From the NCBI RefSeq assembly GCF_014211915.1, contig NZ_CP060039.1, positions 930,001 through 994,000 of the forward strand: DNA of 64,000 nucleotides. The letters are read 5' to 3'. Below the pieces are notes generated by a model. The model saw only the letters and a program-made list of their open reading frames with translations. It ran no database searches and was not told where the DNA came from. Positions 52,734 to 63,988 of this stretch are shown here, piece by piece (the stretch's first letter is position 1; each line of letters starts with the position of its first letter). The position numbers and the translations under genes are program-made. Source of the DNA: Burkholderia cenocepacia. GTDB lineage: Bacteria; Pseudomonadota; Gammaproteobacteria; Burkholderiales; Burkholderiaceae.

Positions 52734-54017
52734 ATGAACTGGGCAGTGGCACGAATCAGAGGACGCTTCCATTACGGATGGCTCGCGGCAGCGGTGGTAT
52801 TCCTGATCCTGCTGGCGGCAGCCGGCACGCGCGCGACGCCGAGCGTGCTGATGGTGCCGCTCGAACGCGAGCTCGGCTGGAGCCGGGCGGCGATTTCGCT
52901 GGCGATTTCGGTGAACATCGCGCTGTATGGTCTGACGGGCCCGTTCGCGGCCGCCGCGATGCAGCGCTTCGGGCTGCGTCCGACGATCCTCACCGCGCTG
53001 GTGACGATGAGCGCGGGCGTCGCGCTGTCGTCGATGATGACGCAGAGCTGGCAGATGGTCGTGATCTGGGGGCTGATGGTCGGCTGCTCGACGGGCGTCG
53101 TCGCGCTGACGCTGTCCGCGACCTTCGTCACGCGCTGGTTCCATGCGCGGCGCGGCCTCGTGATGGGCATCCTGACCGCGAGCACGGCCACCGGCCAGCT
53201 CGTGTTCCTGCCGATGCTCGCGGCGATCGCGCAGCGCCACGGCTGGCGGCCGGTCGTGCTGGTCGTCGCGGTGGCGGCCGCGATCGTGATTCCGCTCGTC
53301 GCGTTCCTGCTGCCCGAGCGGCCGGCCGACGTGCGGTTGCGCCCGTACGGCGAGCCGGCCGATGCGCCGCCCGCGCCCGACGCGACCAAGGAGAACCCGC
53401 TCGCGGTCGCGTTCCGCACGCTGCTGATGGCGAGCCGCTCGCGCGACTTCTGGCTGCTGTTCTTCAGCTTCTTCATCTGCGGCGCGAGCACCAACGGCTA
53501 TGTCGGCACGCACCTGATCGCGATGTGCAGCGACTACGGGATGACCGAAGTGCAGGGCGCGTCGCTACTTGCGGCGATGGGCATCTTCGACCTGTTCGGC
53601 ACGACGCTGTCGGGATGGTTGTCCGACCGTTACGACAACCGCGTGCTGCTGTTCTGGTATTACGGGCTGCGTGGGCTGTCGCTGATCTATCTGCCGCATG
53701 CGTTCGGGATCGATTTCTTCGGGCTCCCGCTGTTCGCGATGTTCTACGGGCTCGACTGGATCGCGACCGTGCCGCCCACCGTGCGGCTCGCGACCGACGT
53801 GTTCGGCAAGGCCGCGGCGCCGGTCGTGTTCGGCTGGATCGTGGCCGGCCACCAGCTCGGCGCGGCATTCGCGGCACTCGGCGCGGGGCTGCTGCGCGCG
53901 AGTCTCGGCACCTATACGATCGCGTCGATGATCTCGGGCGGGCTGTGCATCATCGGGGCGCTGATCGTGCTGCGGATCAACCGCGGCCCGTCGCGCGCAG
54001 CGGCGCAGGCAGCCTGA
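52734..54017 (+). CDS. MFS transporter (OFA/monocarboxylate-like)
   Basis: This 427-aa major facilitator has twelve predicted membrane segments. The N-terminus FHYGWLAAAVVFLILLAAAG and LERELGWSRAAISLAISVNI are typical of the MFS branch that includes oxalate/formate and monocarboxylate-type carriers. The middle loop (about 200-225) is charged. The ATG at 52734 has GGAG ten bases upstream and starts the conserved region. It is under control of the adjacent TetR operators. The substrate cannot be inferred. Confidence 0.9.
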   Translation: MNWAVARIRGRFHYGWLAAAVVFLILLAAAGTRATPSVLMVPLERELGWSRAAISLAISVNIALYGLTGPFAAAAMQRFGLRPTILTALVTMSAGVALSSMMTQSWQMVVIWGLMVGCSTGVVALTLSATFVTRWFHARRGLVMGILTASTATGQLVFLPMLAAIAQRHGWRPVVLVVAVAAAIVIPLVAFLLPERPADVRLRPYGEPADAPPAPDATKENPLAVAFRTLLMASRSRDFWLLFFSFFICGASTNGYVGTHLIAMCSDYGMTEVQGASLLAAMGIFDLFGTTLSGWLSDRYDNRVLLFWYYGLRGLSLIYLPHAFGIDFFGLPLFAMFYGLDWIATVPPTVRLATDVFGKAAAPVVFGWIVAGHQLGAAFAALGAGLLRASLGTYTIASMISGGLCIIGALIVLRINRGPSRAAAQAA

Positions 54018-54174
54018 TCGGGGCGGATTCGGCCGGCCGCACGCGCTGCGGCCGGCCATTGCACGCACGGAGATTTGCATAGCGCGGCAGGATCGGGCGC
54101 GCCGTCGCTCAAGCGGGTATGCTTGCGGTTTGCCGGGCGTTCGCGCCCCTTCATCGATGTCAGCGAGGAACCGC

Positions 54175-54780
54175 ATGTCTGTCAAACCTGCTCCCACCAC
54201 TGTTTCGATTCACGATCTGATCGCGGGCCGCTGGAGCCCGCGCGCGTATTCGGATGAAGCCGTCAGCGCCGGCGATCTTCACGCGGTGCTCGAAGCGGCA
54301 CGCTGGGCCCCGTCCGCGTATAACGCGCAACCGTGGCGTTTCATCGTATTCGATCGCACCCAGGACGAAGACGCGTTCAAACGCGCGTTCGCGACGCTGG
54401 TGCCGTTCAACCAGGGCTGGAACGCACCGGCGCCTGTGCTGATCGCGGTCACCGCGCACACGCTCACCCCGAAGGGCGAGCCGGCGCCGACCGCGCTGTA
54501 CGACGCCGGCGCCGCCGCGATGTCGCTGGTGCTGCAGGCGCACGCGCTCGGCCTCGCCGCGCACCAGATGAGCGGGTTCGACGCGAAGGCGTTCCGCGAC
54601 GCGTTCGCGATTCCGGCGGACGTCGCGATCGCGTCGATCATCTCGCTCGGCCACTACGGCAACGTCGACAAGCTCGATCCCGTGCTGCGCGATCGCGAGA
54701 AGGCACCGCGCACGCGCCATGCGATCGGCGAAGTCGTCTACGCGGGTGCGTGGAAAAAGAGCTTCGACGCGGCGGCCTGA
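54175..54780 (+). CDS. nitroreductase family protein
   Basis: This 201-aa flavoenzyme of the nitroreductase fold shows the family pattern RWSPRAYSDEAVS, ARWAPSAYNAQPWRFIV and the later LVLQAHALGLAAHQMSGFD, ISLGHYG. FMN contacts are expected at RWSPRAY and PSAYNAQPW. The ATG at 54175 follows GAGGA. It would use NAD(P)H to reduce quinones or nitroaromatics; the natural substrate is unknown. Confidence 0.9.
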   Translation: MSVKPAPTTVSIHDLIAGRWSPRAYSDEAVSAGDLHAVLEAARWAPSAYNAQPWRFIVFDRTQDEDAFKRAFATLVPFNQGWNAPAPVLIAVTAHTLTPKGEPAPTALYDAGAAAMSLVLQAHALGLAAHQMSGFDAKAFRDAFAIPADVAIASIISLGHYGNVDKLDPVLRDREKAPRTRHAIGEVVYAGAWKKSFDAAA

Positions 54781-54968
54781 CTCCGCAGGCGGGCAGGCTG
54801 CATCGCGCATCCTGTCCGCGCATGTTTCCGGTGCGCCATGCCGCGCGCCGTCGCCACCGGCGCCCGTTGCGCGGCATCGGTGGCCGGCCCCGGTTGTGAT
54901 CGCGCGGGCTTCATGTTAAAAAGCCCGTCCTTTCCGTTTTCGCGCCGGCCCTGCTGCGGCAATTTCCC

Positions 54969-56219
54969 ATGACTTACTGCGCGATCGATTTCGGCACGTC
55001 CAATTCCGCCGTGGCGCTGCCCGACGGCGATGGCATGCGCCTCGCGCCCGTCGAGGGCGACCACCTGACGCTGCCCACCGCGATCTTCTTCAACAACGAC
55101 GAAGAGACGGTCGAATACGGCCGGGCGGCGCTGGCTTCCTATATCGACGGTTTCGACGGCCGGCTGATGCGCTCGATGAAGAGCATCCTCGGCTCGCCGC
55201 TCGCGGAAACGACCACCGATCTCGGCGACGGCAGTGCGATCGCGTACACCGAAATCATCGCGCGCTTCCTGACGCACCTGAAACGCAAGGCCGAAGCGCG
55301 CGCAGGCGCGCCGATCGGCCGCGCGGTGCTCGGCCGGCCGGTGTTCTTCGTCGACGACGATCCGCGCGCCGACCGTCTCGCGCAGGATCAGCTCGAGGCG
55401 GCCGCGCGATCGGTCGGCTTCGCGGACGTTCACTTCCAGTACGAACCGATCGCCGCCGCGTTCGACTACGAGTCGCGCCAGCCGGCCGAGCGTCTGGTAC
55501 TCGTCGCCGACATCGGCGGCGGCACGTCCGACTTCTCGCTGGTGCGCGTCGGGCCGGAACGGATGGCGCGGCTCGAGCGCAAGGACGACGTGCTGGCGCA
55601 CCACGGCGTGCACGTCGCGGGCACCGACTACGACCGGCGGGTCGAGCTGGCGGCGATCCTGCCCGCATTCGGCTACCGTTCGCTCGACCCGGAAGGGCGC
55701 GAGCTGCCGAACAAGATCTATTTCGATCTCGCGACCTGGCACCTGATCAACACCGTCTACACGCCGAAGCGCGTCGGCGAGCTCAAGCTGATGAAGCACC
55801 TGTACCAGGACGTGCGGCAGTACGACCGGCTCACGAGCGTGGTCGAGCAGCGGCTCGGACACGCGCTGATGGCGCGCGCGGAGGAAGCGAAGATCGGCGT
55901 CGCGGCGGGCGGGGAGACGATGATCGACCTGAACGACGTGGAAGAGGATCTGCTGATCGCGTTCGACGCCGATCGTCTCGTCGACGCGAGTCGGGACGAT
56001 ACCGCACGCATCGTCGATGCCGCGCGCGAAACGGTGCGGCTCGCGGGCGTGGCGCCGCGCGATGTCGGGGCGCTGTATTTCACCGGCGGTTCGACGGGGC
56101 TCGCGTTCCTGTCGGGCGCGCTCGCCGGCGCGTTCCCGGATGCGCAGCCGGTGTTCGGCGATCGCCTCGCGAGTGTCGCGACGGGTCTCGGCATTCACGC
56201 GCAGCGATTGTTCGGCTGA
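54969..56219 (+). CDS. yegD: YegD-like Hsp70 family protein (ATPase domain only)
   Basis: This 416-aa protein consists of the Hsp70/actin-type ATPase domain with no peptide-binding domain, as in E. coli YegD. Phosphate motifs are present: IDFGTSNSAVAL at the start, VADIGGGTSDFS at about 180 and YFTGGSTGLAFL near the C-terminus. Middle insert sequences (HLINTVYTPKRVGEL) match my memory of YegD. Its role is unknown. It shares a terminator with the convergent cspA gene. Confidence 0.88.
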   Translation: MTYCAIDFGTSNSAVALPDGDGMRLAPVEGDHLTLPTAIFFNNDEETVEYGRAALASYIDGFDGRLMRSMKSILGSPLAETTTDLGDGSAIAYTEIIARFLTHLKRKAEARAGAPIGRAVLGRPVFFVDDDPRADRLAQDQLEAAARSVGFADVHFQYEPIAAAFDYESRQPAERLVLVADIGGGTSDFSLVRVGPERMARLERKDDVLAHHGVHVAGTDYDRRVELAAILPAFGYRSLDPEGRELPNKIYFDLATWHLINTVYTPKRVGELKLMKHLYQDVRQYDRLTSVVEQRLGHALMARAEEAKIGVAAGGETMIDLNDVEEDLLIAFDADRLVDASRDDTARIVDAARETVRLAGVAPRDVGALYFTGGSTGLAFLSGALAGAFPDAQPVFGDRLASVATGLGIHAQRLFG

Positions 56220-56274
56220 ATGGCGGGCGGCTGAAAGGCCGCCATGTCGGGCGGACGACCCGCGCCCAAAAAAC

Positions 56275-56303
56275 AAAAAGCCCCGCCGAAGCGGGGCTTT
56301 TTT
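56275..56303. terminator. bidirectional intrinsic terminator (yegD / cspA)
   Basis: A perfect stem (AAAAAGCCCCGC / GCGGGGCTTTTT) with a 4-base CGAA loop has T-runs on both strands. Confidence 0.92.
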
Positions 56304-56323
56304 ACACGAATGATCGCGCCAGC

Positions 56324-56527
56324 TTAGACCGGACGGATGTTCGCAGCTTGCAGACCCTTCGGGCCCGTCTTCACTTCGAATTCAACCTTCTGGTTTTCTT
56401 GCAGCGTCTTGAAGCCTTCGACGCGGATTTCCGAGAAGTGCGCGAACAGATCGTCGCCGCCGCCTTCCGGGGTGATGAAGCCGAAGCCCTTTGCGTCATT
56501 GAACCACTTGACGGTACCGGTTGCCAT
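56324..56527 (-). CDS. cspA: cold shock protein of the CspA family
   Basis: This 67-aa single OB-fold nucleic-acid chaperone has both RNA-binding motifs (KGFGFIT and DLFAHFSEI). It begins [16 protein letters not shown] as in all CspA-type proteins. GGAA lies a few bases before the ATG. The upstream region is long and AT-richer, as expected for a cold-shock leader that folds with temperature. Confidence 0.96.
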   Translation of the reverse strand: MATGTVKWFNDAKGFGFITPEGGGDDLFAHFSEIRVEGFKTLQENQKVEFEVKTGPKGLQAANIRPV

Positions 56528-56945
56528 GTTACTTGTTCCTAAAAAGATAAAACGGGGCCGAAGCCCATGGGGTGCGGAAAATCAAGGAAGGGGTAATAGG
56601 ACCAACCGGAGTACCGTTGATGGGCGAACTACGAAAGAACCAATTCACTCGCCACTTGAAATCCTGCGAAGTCCTTTATACGGCTAATCCGTCTGACGGT
56701 CAACCGTATTCCCATGCTCTCAGGGTTATTGCGGATATCCGGTTTACAAAGCTTGCAAGCGATGCGAATTTTTTGTAGGGGGCGATCGATTTTGGCGCCA
56801 CGTTCGAGGTGCAACCGTTAAACTACGCGCCGCGTGGACGGGTTGCCCCGATCGGGCGACCCTCCCCCAAGAATGCGTGCGCGGTGCTGTCCGAGCCGAT
56901 CCCGGACCGCAGGCCGACCATGCTTTTTGAGACACAGGAGAGGAT
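56528..56945. promoter_or_regulatory. divergent region between cspA and the APC permease gene
   Basis: These 418 bases contain no supported gene. The half nearest cspA is probably a long 5' leader, the usual site of cold-shock control. The half nearest the permease ends with AGGAGAGG before its GTG start. No promoter was certain. Confidence 0.35.
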
Positions 56946-58544
56946 GTGAAGAGTTCTATTCAACGGAACATCGGCCCGTTTGCATTGATGCTGACGGGGC
57001 TGGGTTCGATTATCGGCTCGGGCTGGCTGTTCGGTGCCTGGAAAGCCGCGAAGATCGCCGGTCCGGCGGCGATCTGCGCCTGGATCATCGGCGCCGTCGT
57101 GATTCTGGCGATTGCGCTGACGTATGCGGAACTGGGCGCGATGTTCCCCGAGTCGGGCGGCATGGTGCGTTACGCGCGCTACTCGCACGGTTCGCTGGTG
57201 GGATTCATCAGCGCATGGGCCAACTGGATCGCGATCGTATCAGTGATTCCGATCGAGGCCGAAGCGTCGATCCAGTACATGAGCACGTGGCCGTATTCGT
57301 GGGCGCACGCGTTGTTCGTGAACGGCGAATTGCAGACCCTCGGCCTGCTGCTGTCGGCCGTGCTGGTCGTCGTCTACTTCATGCTGAACTACTGGGGTGT
57401 GAAGGCCTTCGCGCGGGCGAACACCGCGATCACGATCTTCAAGTTCCTGATCCCCGGCCTCACGATCCTCGGCCTGATGCTGACGAGCTTCCACTCGGAG
57501 AACCTCGGCGTCGCATCGAATGCGAGCTTCGCGCCGTACGGCTGGTCGGCCGTGCTGACCGCGGTCGCGACGAGCGGCATCGTGTTCGCGTTCAACGGCT
57601 TCCAGAGCCCGGTGAACCTGGCCGGTGAAGCGCGCAATCCGTCGCGCAGCGTGCCGTTCGCGGTGATCACGTCGATCCTGCTGGCACTCGTGATCTACGT
57701 GCTGCTGCAAATGGCCTATATCGGTTCGGTGAATCCGGCCGACGTCGCGCAGGGCTGGGCGCACTTCAACTTCTCGTCGCCGTTCGCGGAACTCGCGATC
57801 GCGCTGAACCTGAACTGGCTCGCGATCCTGCTGTACGTCGACGCGTTCATCAGCCCGAGCGGCACCGGTACGACCTACATGGCGACGACCACCCGCATGA
57901 TCTACGCGATGGAGCGCAACAACACGATGCCGAAGATGTTCGGCAACGTGCACCCGATCTACGGCGTGCCGCGCCAGGCGATGTGGTTCAACCTGCTCGT
58001 GTCGTTCGTCTTCCTGTTCTTCTTCCGCGGCTGGAGCTCGCTCGCGGCGGTGATCTCGGTCGCGACGGTGATCTCGTACCTGACCGGCCCGATCAGCCTG
58101 ATGGCGCTGCGCCGCTCGGCGACCGACATCGAGCGCCCGCTGTCGATTCCGCTGATGAAGCTGATCGCGCCGTTCGCGTTCGTGTGCGCCTCGCTGATCC
58201 TGTACTGGGCGAAGTGGCCGCTGACGGGCGAAATCATCCTGCTGATGATCGTCGCGCTGCCGGTGTATTTCTACTTCCAGGCGAAGTCGGGCTGGACCGG
58301 CTGGGGCGCCGACCTGAAGGCCGCATGGTGGCTGGTCGCGTACCTGCCGACGATGGCGGTGCTGTCGCTGATCGGCAGCAAGGAGTTCGGCGGTCATGGC
58401 TACCTGCCGTACGGCTGGGACATGCTGATCGTCGCGGCGATCTCGCTGGTGTTCTACTTCTGGGGCGTGAATACCGGTTACCGGACCCAGTATCTCGACG
58501 AGCGTGAGTCGCACGACGAGATCCTCGAAGGGGTCGGTGCCTGA
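56946..58544 (+). CDS. APC-family amino-acid permease
   Basis: This 532-aa permease has about twelve to fourteen membrane segments. The first segment holds the APC substrate-site motif GSIIGSGWLFG, and NLAGEARNPSRSVP is a conserved loop. A GTG start at 56946 is used; AGGAGAGG precedes it. The only ATG nearby (56944) runs straight into a stop. It likely imports an amino acid or amine; the specific substrate is unknown. A strong terminator follows. Confidence 0.9.
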   Translation: MKSSIQRNIGPFALMLTGLGSIIGSGWLFGAWKAAKIAGPAAICAWIIGAVVILAIALTYAELGAMFPESGGMVRYARYSHGSLVGFISAWANWIAIVSVIPIEAEASIQYMSTWPYSWAHALFVNGELQTLGLLLSAVLVVVYFMLNYWGVKAFARANTAITIFKFLIPGLTILGLMLTSFHSENLGVASNASFAPYGWSAVLTAVATSGIVFAFNGFQSPVNLAGEARNPSRSVPFAVITSILLALVIYVLLQMAYIGSVNPADVAQGWAHFNFSSPFAELAIALNLNWLAILLYVDAFISPSGTGTTYMATTTRMIYAMERNNTMPKMFGNVHPIYGVPRQAMWFNLLVSFVFLFFFRGWSSLAAVISVATVISYLTGPISLMALRRSATDIERPLSIPLMKLIAPFAFVCASLILYWAKWPLTGEIILLMIVALPVYFYFQAKSGWTGWGADLKAAWWLVAYLPTMAVLSLIGSKEFGGHGYLPYGWDMLIVAAISLVFYFWGVNTGYRTQYLDERESHDEILEGVGA

Positions 58545-58586
58545 CGCCTGACCTGCCGCCGGATTCGGCGGCGGCAGGATGCAGTG

Positions 58587-58625
58587 AAAAAAGCCCGCCC
58601 GGGCATGGCTCGGGCGGGCTTTTTG
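58587..58625 (+). terminator. intrinsic terminator after the APC permease gene
   Basis: AAAAAAGCCCGCCCG pairs with CGGGCGGGCTTTTT around a short loop. With an A-run in front and a T-run behind, it can also serve the leftward dioxygenase gene. Confidence 0.88.
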
Positions 58626-58655
58626 TTGGCCCGGCGGCGGCGGCGCCGTCCAGGC

Positions 58656-59447
58656 TCAGGCGCCGGCGCTCGCGAACACGTAGTTCGTCATCGCGAGCAC
58701 GCGCTGATAGGTGCCGAGCGACTGGATGCCGAGTTGGTAGTCGTCGTCCGCCGCGCCGAGCGCCGTGAAGACCGGCAGCAGATGTTCGTCGGTCGGATGC
58801 ATCAGCGCCGCGTGCGGCGCCTGCCGGCGGTAGTCGAGCAGCGCGTCGACGTCGCGGGCGGCCAGTTTCGCCTCGAACCAGTCGGTGAATTCCGCGACGC
58901 GCGGGTCCGCATCCTCGGGCGCCGCGCCGAAATCGGCGGCGCGCAGGTTGTGCGTGATCTGGCCCGAGCCGATCACCATCACGCCTTCGTCGCGCAGCGG
59001 CCGCAGCGCGCGGCCGAGCGCGAAGTGATGCGCGGCGTCCGCGCGCGGCTGGATCGACAGTTGCGCGACCGGCACGTCGGCTTCCGGAAACATCAGCAGC
59101 ATCGGCACCCACGCGCCATGATCGAGGCCGTGTTCGGTCGTCGCGGTCGCGATGCCCGCCGCATTCAGCAGCGCGGCCGCGCGCTCGGCGACGTCGGGTG
59201 CGCCCGGCGCCGGATAGCGGATGTCGTACAGCGCCTGCGGGAAACCGTAGAAGTCGTGAATCGTGTCCGGATGCGCGGCGACGCTCGCGACCGGTCGTTG
59301 CGTGCCCCAGTGCGCAGACAGCATCAGCACCGCGCGCGGGCGCGGCAACTCGGCGCCGAGGTGCGTGAACGCGCCGGACGGCAGCGCCGGGTCGATCGGC
59401 AGCGTCGGGGCGCCGTGGGACAGGTACAGCGAAGGCAAGCGGTTCAT
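58656..59447 (-). CDS. ygiD: class III extradiol dioxygenase, DODA/YgiD type
   Basis: This 263-aa protein of the LigB superfamily resembles YgiD (4,5-DOPA extradiol dioxygenase). The metal-site histidines fit LYLSHGAP (His near residue 10), LSAHWG, HGLDHGAW and HPTDEHLLP. These enzymes open catechol rings with Fe2+ or Zn2+. The ATG at 59447 is preferred to a TTG five codons earlier. Its natural substrate is unknown. Confidence 0.88.
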   Translation of the reverse strand: MNRLPSLYLSHGAPTLPIDPALPSGAFTHLGAELPRPRAVLMLSAHWGTQRPVASVAAHPDTIHDFYGFPQALYDIRYPAPGAPDVAERAAALLNAAGIATATTEHGLDHGAWVPMLLMFPEADVPVAQLSIQPRADAAHHFALGRALRPLRDEGVMVIGSGQITHNLRAADFGAAPEDADPRVAEFTDWFEAKLAARDVDALLDYRRQAPHAALMHPTDEHLLPVFTALGAADDDYQLGIQSLGTYQRVLAMTNYVFASAGA

Positions 59448-59650
59448 GGTGGTGACCTGCAAAAAGGGTTTGCCTGTGACTATAGGCGTGTACCGTGCAT
59501 TGATAAATCGGCGCTACGGAATTTGATTGACGCTTGTTTGTTGATAATCGTGGCGAAGGCAGGCTTTCGGATGCCGAGTCGCATCAGAAGGCGTGAAATG
59601 GAGGGAGTTGCTGCGCGAATCGGTGGAGATCCGCGCAGAAGAAGTGTGAC

Positions 59651-60247
59651 TTACTGTGCGTGGCGGATGCCGGGCCACGGCGTCGTGAAGGGCGCGCTGA
59701 GCGCGAACAGGTCGAGGACGCGCGTGACGGTCTGGTCGACGAGTTCCTCGATCGTCTTCGGCATCGCGTAGAACGCGGGCAGCGGCGGAAAGACGATGCC
59801 GCCCATTTCGGTGACGGCGGTCATGTTGCGCAGATGCGCGAGATTGAACGGCGTTTCGCGCACCATCAGCACGAGACGGCGGCGTTCCTTCAGCGTGACG
59901 TCGGCCGCGCGGGTGATCAGGTTGTCGGACAGCCCGTGCGCGACGCTCGCGAGCGTCTTCATCGAGCAGGGCGCGATCACCATGCCGTCGGTCGCGAACG
60001 AGCCCGACGCGATCGTCGCGCCGACGTCGCGCACCGAATGCACGACGTCCGCACGGCTTTCGACATCGGCCTTCGGCAGCTTCAGTTCATGCTGGATGTT
60101 GAGCCAGCCGGCGTTCGAAATCAGCAGATGCGTTTCGACGCCGCCGGCGGCGCGCAGCAGATCGAGCAGCCGCACACCGTAGATCACGCCGGTGGCGCCG
60201 GTGATCGCGACGATCAGCCGGCGCGGCGGCGCGCTGGGAGATGCCAT
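59651..60247 (-). CDS. ubiX: flavin prenyltransferase UbiX
   Basis: UbiX makes the prenylated FMN cofactor for UbiD-type decarboxylases, including the ubiquinone pathway. The 198-aa protein has the flavoprotein motif IVAITGATGVIYGVRLLDLL and the signature IAPCSMKTLASVAHGLSDNL, then ERRRLVLMVRETPFN. The ATG at 60247 is the family start; longer in-frame sequence upstream runs over grxD in another frame. It lies 23 bases after grxD. Confidence 0.95.
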   Translation of the reverse strand: MASPSAPPRRLIVAITGATGVIYGVRLLDLLRAAGGVETHLLISNAGWLNIQHELKLPKADVESRADVVHSVRDVGATIASGSFATDGMVIAPCSMKTLASVAHGLSDNLITRAADVTLKERRRLVLMVRETPFNLAHLRNMTAVTEMGGIVFPPLPAFYAMPKTIEELVDQTVTRVLDLFALSAPFTTPWPGIRHAQ

Positions 60248-60270
60248 CGAAAGGGGGCGGGTGCCGCGTG

Positions 60271-60582
60271 TTACGCGGCGGCGAACAGTTGCTGCAGTTC
60301 GCCCGACTGGTACATCTCCATCATGATGTCCGAGCCGCCGATGAATTCGCCCTTCACGTACAGCTGCGGGATGGTCGGCCAGTTCGAGAATGCCTTGATG
60401 CCCTGACGGATTTCGTCGTCCTCGAGCACGTTGACCGTCTTGAACTGGTCGACGCCGCAGGCCTTCAGCACCTGCACGGCGCGGCCCGAGAAGCCGCACA
60501 TCGGGAATTGCGCGTTGCCCTTCATGAAGAGCACGACCTGGTTTTCGTCGACGATTTGCTTGATACGTTGTTGGGTGTCCAT
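60271..60582 (-). CDS. grxD: monothiol glutaredoxin Grx4
   Basis: Grx4-type proteins bind and transfer 2Fe-2S clusters. The 103-aa protein has the monothiol site CGFS at 29-32, the TIPQLYV segment and GGSDIMMEM. It is part of a leftward run prfA-prmC-grxD-ubiX and lies 67 bases after prmC. Confidence 0.97.
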   Translation of the reverse strand: MDTQQRIKQIVDENQVVLFMKGNAQFPMCGFSGRAVQVLKACGVDQFKTVNVLEDDEIRQGIKAFSNWPTIPQLYVKGEFIGGSDIMMEMYQSGELQQLFAAA

Positions 60583-60649
60583 GACTGACCTTGCGTTTGC
60601 GGGGCGTTAGATCGAAATGATAGCGGATTTCAACCGGGCGGGCCGGGCG

Positions 60650-61492
60650 TCAGCCCGGCAGGCGGCCGCCGGTCGTGCGTTCGATGGCGGCGAGATCGGC
60701 GAGCGATTCGACCGCGACGAAGCCGTGCGACGCCAGTATCGCGCGGACGGCTTCGGCCTGGTCGTAGCCGTGCTCGATCCACAGCGTGCCGCCCGGTTTC
60801 AGATAGGCACCGGCGCCCGCGACGATCGTTCGGATCGCGCTGAGGCCGTCGGCACCGTCGGTGAGCGCGCCGCGCGGCTCGAAACGCAGGTCGCCTTGCG
60901 CGAGGTGCGGATCGTGCTGCGCGATGTACGGCGGGTTGCTGACGATCGCGTCGAACCCGAGCGCGGGATCGAGCGCCGCGTACCAGTCGCTCTGCAGCCA
61001 ATGCGGCGGGCCGCCGGGGCGCCGCGCGTCGAGCAGCTTGTCGGCGTTGCGTTGCGCGACCGCGAGCGCGGCCGGCGAACGGTCGAGCGCCCAGACGCGC
61101 GCATCGGGCCGCTCGGCCGCGATCGACACGGCGATCGCGCCGCTGCCGGTGCCGAGATCGAGCACGGCTGCGTGCGGTAGCCCGTCGATCGCATCGAGCG
61201 CGGCTTCGACGAGCAGCTCGGTTTCGGGGCGCGGGATCAGCACGTCGGGCGTCACGTCGAACGGGCGGCCGAAGAACTCGCGCATCCCCACCAGCTGCGC
61301 GACGGGCTCGCCGGCGACGCGGCGCGCTTCGAGCGCGCGGTAGCGTTCGACCGCGGCGGCGTCGAGCGGCGCGTCGCCGCGCGTGATCAGTTGCGTGCGG
61401 GTCCAGCCGAGCGCGTGCGCGAGCAGCACGCGTGCATCGACCGGGTCGAGCGGCGAGGCGCGCAACAGGGCGTCGGCGGTGGTGTCGGACAT
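60650..61492 (-). CDS. prmC: release-factor glutamine methyltransferase PrmC (HemK)
   Basis: PrmC methylates the glutamine of the GGQ motif in release factors RF1 and RF2. The 280-aa protein has an N-terminal helical domain (REFFGRPFDVTPDVLIPRPE) and a SAM-binding fold (VLDLGTGSGAIAVSIA) with the catalytic IVSNPPYI. It starts 7 bases after prfA, which encodes its substrate RF1. Confidence 0.97.
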   Translation of the reverse strand: MSDTTADALLRASPLDPVDARVLLAHALGWTRTQLITRGDAPLDAAAVERYRALEARRVAGEPVAQLVGMREFFGRPFDVTPDVLIPRPETELLVEAALDAIDGLPHAAVLDLGTGSGAIAVSIAAERPDARVWALDRSPAALAVAQRNADKLLDARRPGGPPHWLQSDWYAALDPALGFDAIVSNPPYIAQHDPHLAQGDLRFEPRGALTDGADGLSAIRTIVAGAGAYLKPGGTLWIEHGYDQAEAVRAILASHGFVAVESLADLAAIERTTGGRLPG

Positions 61493-61499
61493 CGTGGCC

Positions 61500-62582
61500 T
61501 CAGTCGGCTTCGCCGAGCGACGCGAGCAGCTCAGCCTGGTGCTCGGTGACGAGCGCGCCGATCAGTTCGTCGAGATCGCCGTCCATGATCGCCTCGAGCC
61601 GGTACAGCGTCAGGTTGATCCGGTGGTCGGTCATCCGGCCCTGCGGGAAGTTGTACGTGCGGATGCGCTCCGAGCGGTCGCCGGAGCCGATCAGGCTCTT
61701 GCGCGTCGCGGCTTCCTTCGCATGTTGCTCGTGATACTGCTTGTCCTTGATGCGCGCGGCGAGCACCTTCAGCGCGCGATCCTTGTTCTTGTGCTGCGAG
61801 CGGTCGTCCTGGCATTCGACGACGATCCCGGTCGGGATGTGCGTGACGCGCACCGCCGAATCGGTCTTGTTGATGTGCTGACCGCCCGCGCCGGACGCGC
61901 GGAACGTGTCGATCCGCAGGTCGGCCGGATTGATCTCGACCTCGCCGATCTCGTCGGCTTCCGGCATCACGGCGACCGTGCACGCGGACGTATGGATGCG
62001 CCCCTGCGTCTCGGTGGCCGGCACGCGCTGCACGCGATGGCCGCCCGATTCGAACTTCAGGCGCGAATACGCGCCCTGGCCCGCGATCCGCACGATCACT
62101 TCCTTGTAGCCGCCGAGATCCGACGCGCTCTCCGACATCATTTCGACCTGCCAGCGCTGGCGTTCCGCGAAGCGCAGGTACATGCGCAGCAGGTCGCCCG
62201 CGAACAGCGCCGATTCGTCGCCGCCCGTGCCCGCGCGGATTTCGAGGAAGATGTTGCGGTCGTCGTTCGGGTCCTTCGGCAGCAGCATCTTCTGCAGCTC
62301 GGTCTCGAGGCGCGCCATGCCCTCGCGCGCGCTGCGGATTTCGTCTTCCGCGAAATCGCGCATCGACGGATCGGCCAGCAACTCCTGCGCGGCCGTTTCG
62401 TCGCTGCGCGACTGGCGCCATAACGCGTATTGCTCGACGACCGGGCCGAGTTCCGCATGTTCGCGCGTCAGCTTGCGGTACTGGTCGAGGTCGGCCGTGA
62501 CGTTTTCGCGGCTCAGCAGGTCGTTCAGTTCGGCCAGCCGTGTGGATAGCTGGTCGAGCTTGCGTTGCATGCTCGTCTTCAT
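61500..62582 (-). CDS. prfA: peptide chain release factor 1
   Basis: RF1 ends translation at UAA and UAG. The 360-aa protein has the stop-codon recognition tripeptide PAT at 188-190 and the catalytic GGQ at 233-235 within [15 protein letters not shown]. Length and motif spacing are standard. It is followed at once by prmC and preceded by hemA, the usual order in beta-proteobacteria. Confidence 0.98.
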   Translation of the reverse strand: MKTSMQRKLDQLSTRLAELNDLLSRENVTADLDQYRKLTREHAELGPVVEQYALWRQSRSDETAAQELLADPSMRDFAEDEIRSAREGMARLETELQKMLLPKDPNDDRNIFLEIRAGTGGDESALFAGDLLRMYLRFAERQRWQVEMMSESASDLGGYKEVIVRIAGQGAYSRLKFESGGHRVQRVPATETQGRIHTSACTVAVMPEADEIGEVEINPADLRIDTFRASGAGGQHINKTDSAVRVTHIPTGIVVECQDDRSQHKNKDRALKVLAARIKDKQYHEQHAKEAATRKSLIGSGDRSERIRTYNFPQGRMTDHRINLTLYRLEAIMDGDLDELIGALVTEHQAELLASLGEAD

Positions 62583-62674
62583 GGTGTGGAGCGGCGCTCC
62601 CGGGCAAGGGGTATTCGGAAAGGATAGGCCGGCGGCAGGACAATGCGCGGCGGCGGCAGGGCGACCGGGCGGCG

Positions 62675-63988
<1,314 letters not shown>

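Noticed and set aside
56572..56778. 68-codon frame in the cspA upstream region
   Set aside because: It lies in the probable cspA leader, has no family resemblance and no clear ribosome site.
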